DNA of 9,167 nucleotides from an uncultured beta proteobacterium (lineage in GTDB: Bacteria > Pseudomonadota > Gammaproteobacteria > Burkholderiales > Burkholderiaceae): positions 1 to 9,167 of the forward strand of contig CAJAFJ010000622.1 in the NCBI GenBank assembly GCA_903938955.1, given 5' to 3'. Of this stretch, positions 8,301-9,167 are shown in pieces. Under the pieces are notes generated by a model. The model was not told the origin of the DNA, searched no databases, and saw only the letters and a list, made by a program, of their open reading frames with translations. Positions within the stretch are counted from its first letter, which is position 1. Each line of letters begins with the position of its first letter. Both the position numbers and the translations under genes were made by a program.

Positions 8301-9167
8301 CGGGCCAAAGAACTGAAAATCGGCGGGCGACAACTGCATAACGTGGTGGCGGGCGTCACGCGTGACGGGCGGCTCTGGAAGGCCAACGTGGAGGCCACCG
8401 AGCTCAAGGGCTACCTTGAATACCAGCAACCGACCGAGGCCGGGGCGGGGCGCGTCTTTGCCCGCCTGACCCGCATGAGCATGGCGCCGGGCGCCGCCCG
8501 CGAGGTGGAAGCGCTGCTGGAGGAGCAACCTGCCAGCATTCCAGCGCTCGACATCGTGATTGACGATTTTGAGTTGCGCGGCAGACGCCTGGGCCGGATC
8601 GAGATTGAGGCCCTCAACCGCAACGCCGGCCCGGTGGCGCGTGACGGCAGCGTGCGCGAGTGGCGCTTGAGCAAGTTCAACCTGATCTCGCCCGAGGCGG
8701 TGCTGACGGCCAGCGGCAACTGGGTCGCGGTCGGCACCTCCACCGTGCGGGGTGGCGCTGAGCGTCGGCGCACGGCGATGAATTTCAAACTCGACATTCA
8801 GGACAGTGGTGAACTGCTGGCGCGTTTTGGCATGAAGGACGTGGTGCGCAAAGGGCGCGGCAAGATGGAAGGGCAAGTGGCCTGGATCGGGTCCCCGCTC
8901 ACGCTGGACTACCCGTCCATGACCGGGGCGTTCAGCGTGAATGTGGAAAACGGCCAATTCCTGAAAGCCGACCCCGGCATCGCCAAACTGCTCGGGGTCT
9001 TGAGCCTGCAGGCCCTGCCGCGCCGCCTGACGCTGGATTTTCGGGATGTCTTCAGCGACGGCTTTATGTTCGATTTTTTCCGCGGCGACATCGCCATTGA
9101 GCAGGGCATTGCCAAAACCAACAATCTGCAGATGAAAGGCGTGAATGCCGCCGTGCTGATGGAAGGC
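5385..9167 (+). CDS. yhdP: YhdP family (AsmA-like, DUF3971) inner-membrane-anchored envelope protein, 3' end outside window
   Basis: The frame is open from 5385 to the window edge: exactly 1,261 codons without a stop. One N-terminal transmembrane helix (about residues 21-45) is followed by a very long, beta-rich, cysteine-poor periplasmic region, as in AsmA-like bridge proteins. YhdP, with TamB and YdbH, is implicated in moving phospholipids from inner to outer membrane in E. coli. Family-like segments include FRPQLEAKAAQVLGVPVRIG just after the helix (about 51-70) and, near the visible end, LLGVLSLQALPRRLTLDF followed by DVFSDGF. Since that conserved region lies near the C terminus of the family (E. 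coli 1,266 residues), probably only a modest tail is missing. The start is uncertain: ATG 5385 is the first possible one after an in-frame TAA at 5358, and ATG 5427 (codon 15) would also keep the helix. Neither has a clear ribosome site. The gene runs divergently from glnE. In related genomes a carbon-nitrogen hydrolase and tldD often follow; that cannot be checked here. Confidence 0.93.
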   Translation, partial: MIDLPLAPSTLLKTMTTIARWALGLLLAAWLVFGLAWGALHWLIVPRIGEFRPQLEAKAAQVLGVPVRIGAITAHSTGLIPSFEFTDVKLFDAEGREALHLPRILAALSPRSLLRLGFEQLYIDRPQLNVRRDQRGKIFVAGLDFSKPGSADRDAADWFFSQLEFAIHDGTVQWTDELRAAPTLALTQVELVVRNPGRHHDVRLDATPPALWGERFSLRGRLLQPLLSRSKSQWQDWTGQLYAEFPRVDLSELRRHADVGIDLHEGNGAVTAWADVSQGQVVGAVADVALAEVNVTLGRDLQALALQSVRGRVGGKVLANGFEMSTQGLQFDTHDGLHWPGGNVSVMYLGGEGKIAARGEFKADKLDLAALAQIADRLPMATTVRTQLLAYAPKGLVDRLSASWQGPVASLNQYAVKGQVSQLQLKGVGESPGISGATVEFDLNQSAGQARISLVNGAVDLPSFFEEPSIPVTLLSTEAKWQIKGEHLAVQLPNLKFSNDDAQGEAQIKWETSDPVKSAGRSRFPGILDLQATLSRADGTRVFRYLPTEIDKPVRDYVRDAVLAGSASTVKFKVRGDLNDFPFTNPKLGEFRVSANVRDATLLYVPRSLQPPDALPWPALTQLNGELVIDRAQLQVRSARARMGATAGLQVGKLEAVIPDLNQATVTVQAEVKGALAEGLGIVSGSPLAAMTSQALSRAVVSGAADIKLKLVLPIAHIDQSLVQGSVTLNNNDLHLVPAAPKMTRARGVVNFSETGFSLVGAQARMLGGDVRLEGGSTPVTATKAVNGARDVAPIVIRASGSASADGLRQARELGLVAQLAQHASGSAAYSAVLGFRRGEPELLVSSNLQGMALSLPAPLAKSAEAVLPLRLDTALLPGTALQDQLTLELGRMASVVYVRDLSGPEPRVLRGSVALGPLAPEPARLPPEGVAVNIQADGLDLDAWDAVLSQATGTSLAAAPPSGYLPSSVALRAKELKIGGRQLHNVVAGVTRDGRLWKANVEATELKGYLEYQQPTEAGAGRVFARLTRMSMAPGAAREVEALLEEQPASIPALDIVIDDFELRGRRLGRIEIEALNRNAGPVARDGSVREWRLSKFNLISPEAVLTASGNWVAVGTSTVRGGAERRRTAMNFKLDIQDSGELLARFGMKDVVRKGRGKMEGQVAWIGSPLTLDYPSMTGAFSVNVENGQFLKADPGIAKLLGVLSLQALPRRLTLDFRDVFSDGFMFDFFRGDIAIEQGIAKTNNLQMKGVNAAVLMEG

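Overview
The window looks like chromosomal core DNA from a high-GC betaproteobacterium, most likely of the Burkholderiales/Comamonadaceae (Rhodoferax or Polaromonas-like). This assignment rests on base composition, on protein flavour, and on the back-to-back pairing of glnE with a YhdP-type AsmA-like gene, which I recall from betaproteobacteria. It is inference, not a database match. I see no mobile elements, RNA genes, CRISPR arrays, integration signs or composition breaks.

Layout. Four genes fill almost every base. On the minus strand, read right to left, are glnE (5370 to 2596), an RND-type periplasmic adaptor (2599 to 1409) and an RND inner-membrane permease (1399 to the left edge, C-terminal half missing). 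On the plus strand is a very long YhdP/AsmA-like gene from 5385 to the right edge, missing its 3' end. The three minus-strand genes form one tight transcription unit: glnE and the adaptor overlap by 4 nt, and the adaptor and permease are 9 nt apart. Non-coding DNA amounts to about 23 nt: 9 nt between adaptor and permease, and 14 nt between the divergent starts of glnE and yhdP. No terminator or clear promoter lies in non-coding sequence.

Function. GlnE adenylylates and deadenylylates glutamine synthetase in response to PII and glutamine. The adaptor and permease are the inner-membrane part of a tripartite proton-driven efflux pump; no outer-membrane channel gene is visible. The YhdP-like protein is an inner-membrane-anchored, periplasm-spanning protein of the AsmA-like group tied to phospholipid transport to the outer membrane. 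These are three separate jobs sharing a compact locus. The adaptor and permease clearly work together; their co-transcription with glnE may be a lineage-specific insertion behind a housekeeping gene.

I found no convincing novel system. The points worth a second look are the glnE/efflux translational overlap, the 14-bp divergent start region, a Gly/Asn-rich CxxC linker in GlnE, and the uncertain yhdP start.
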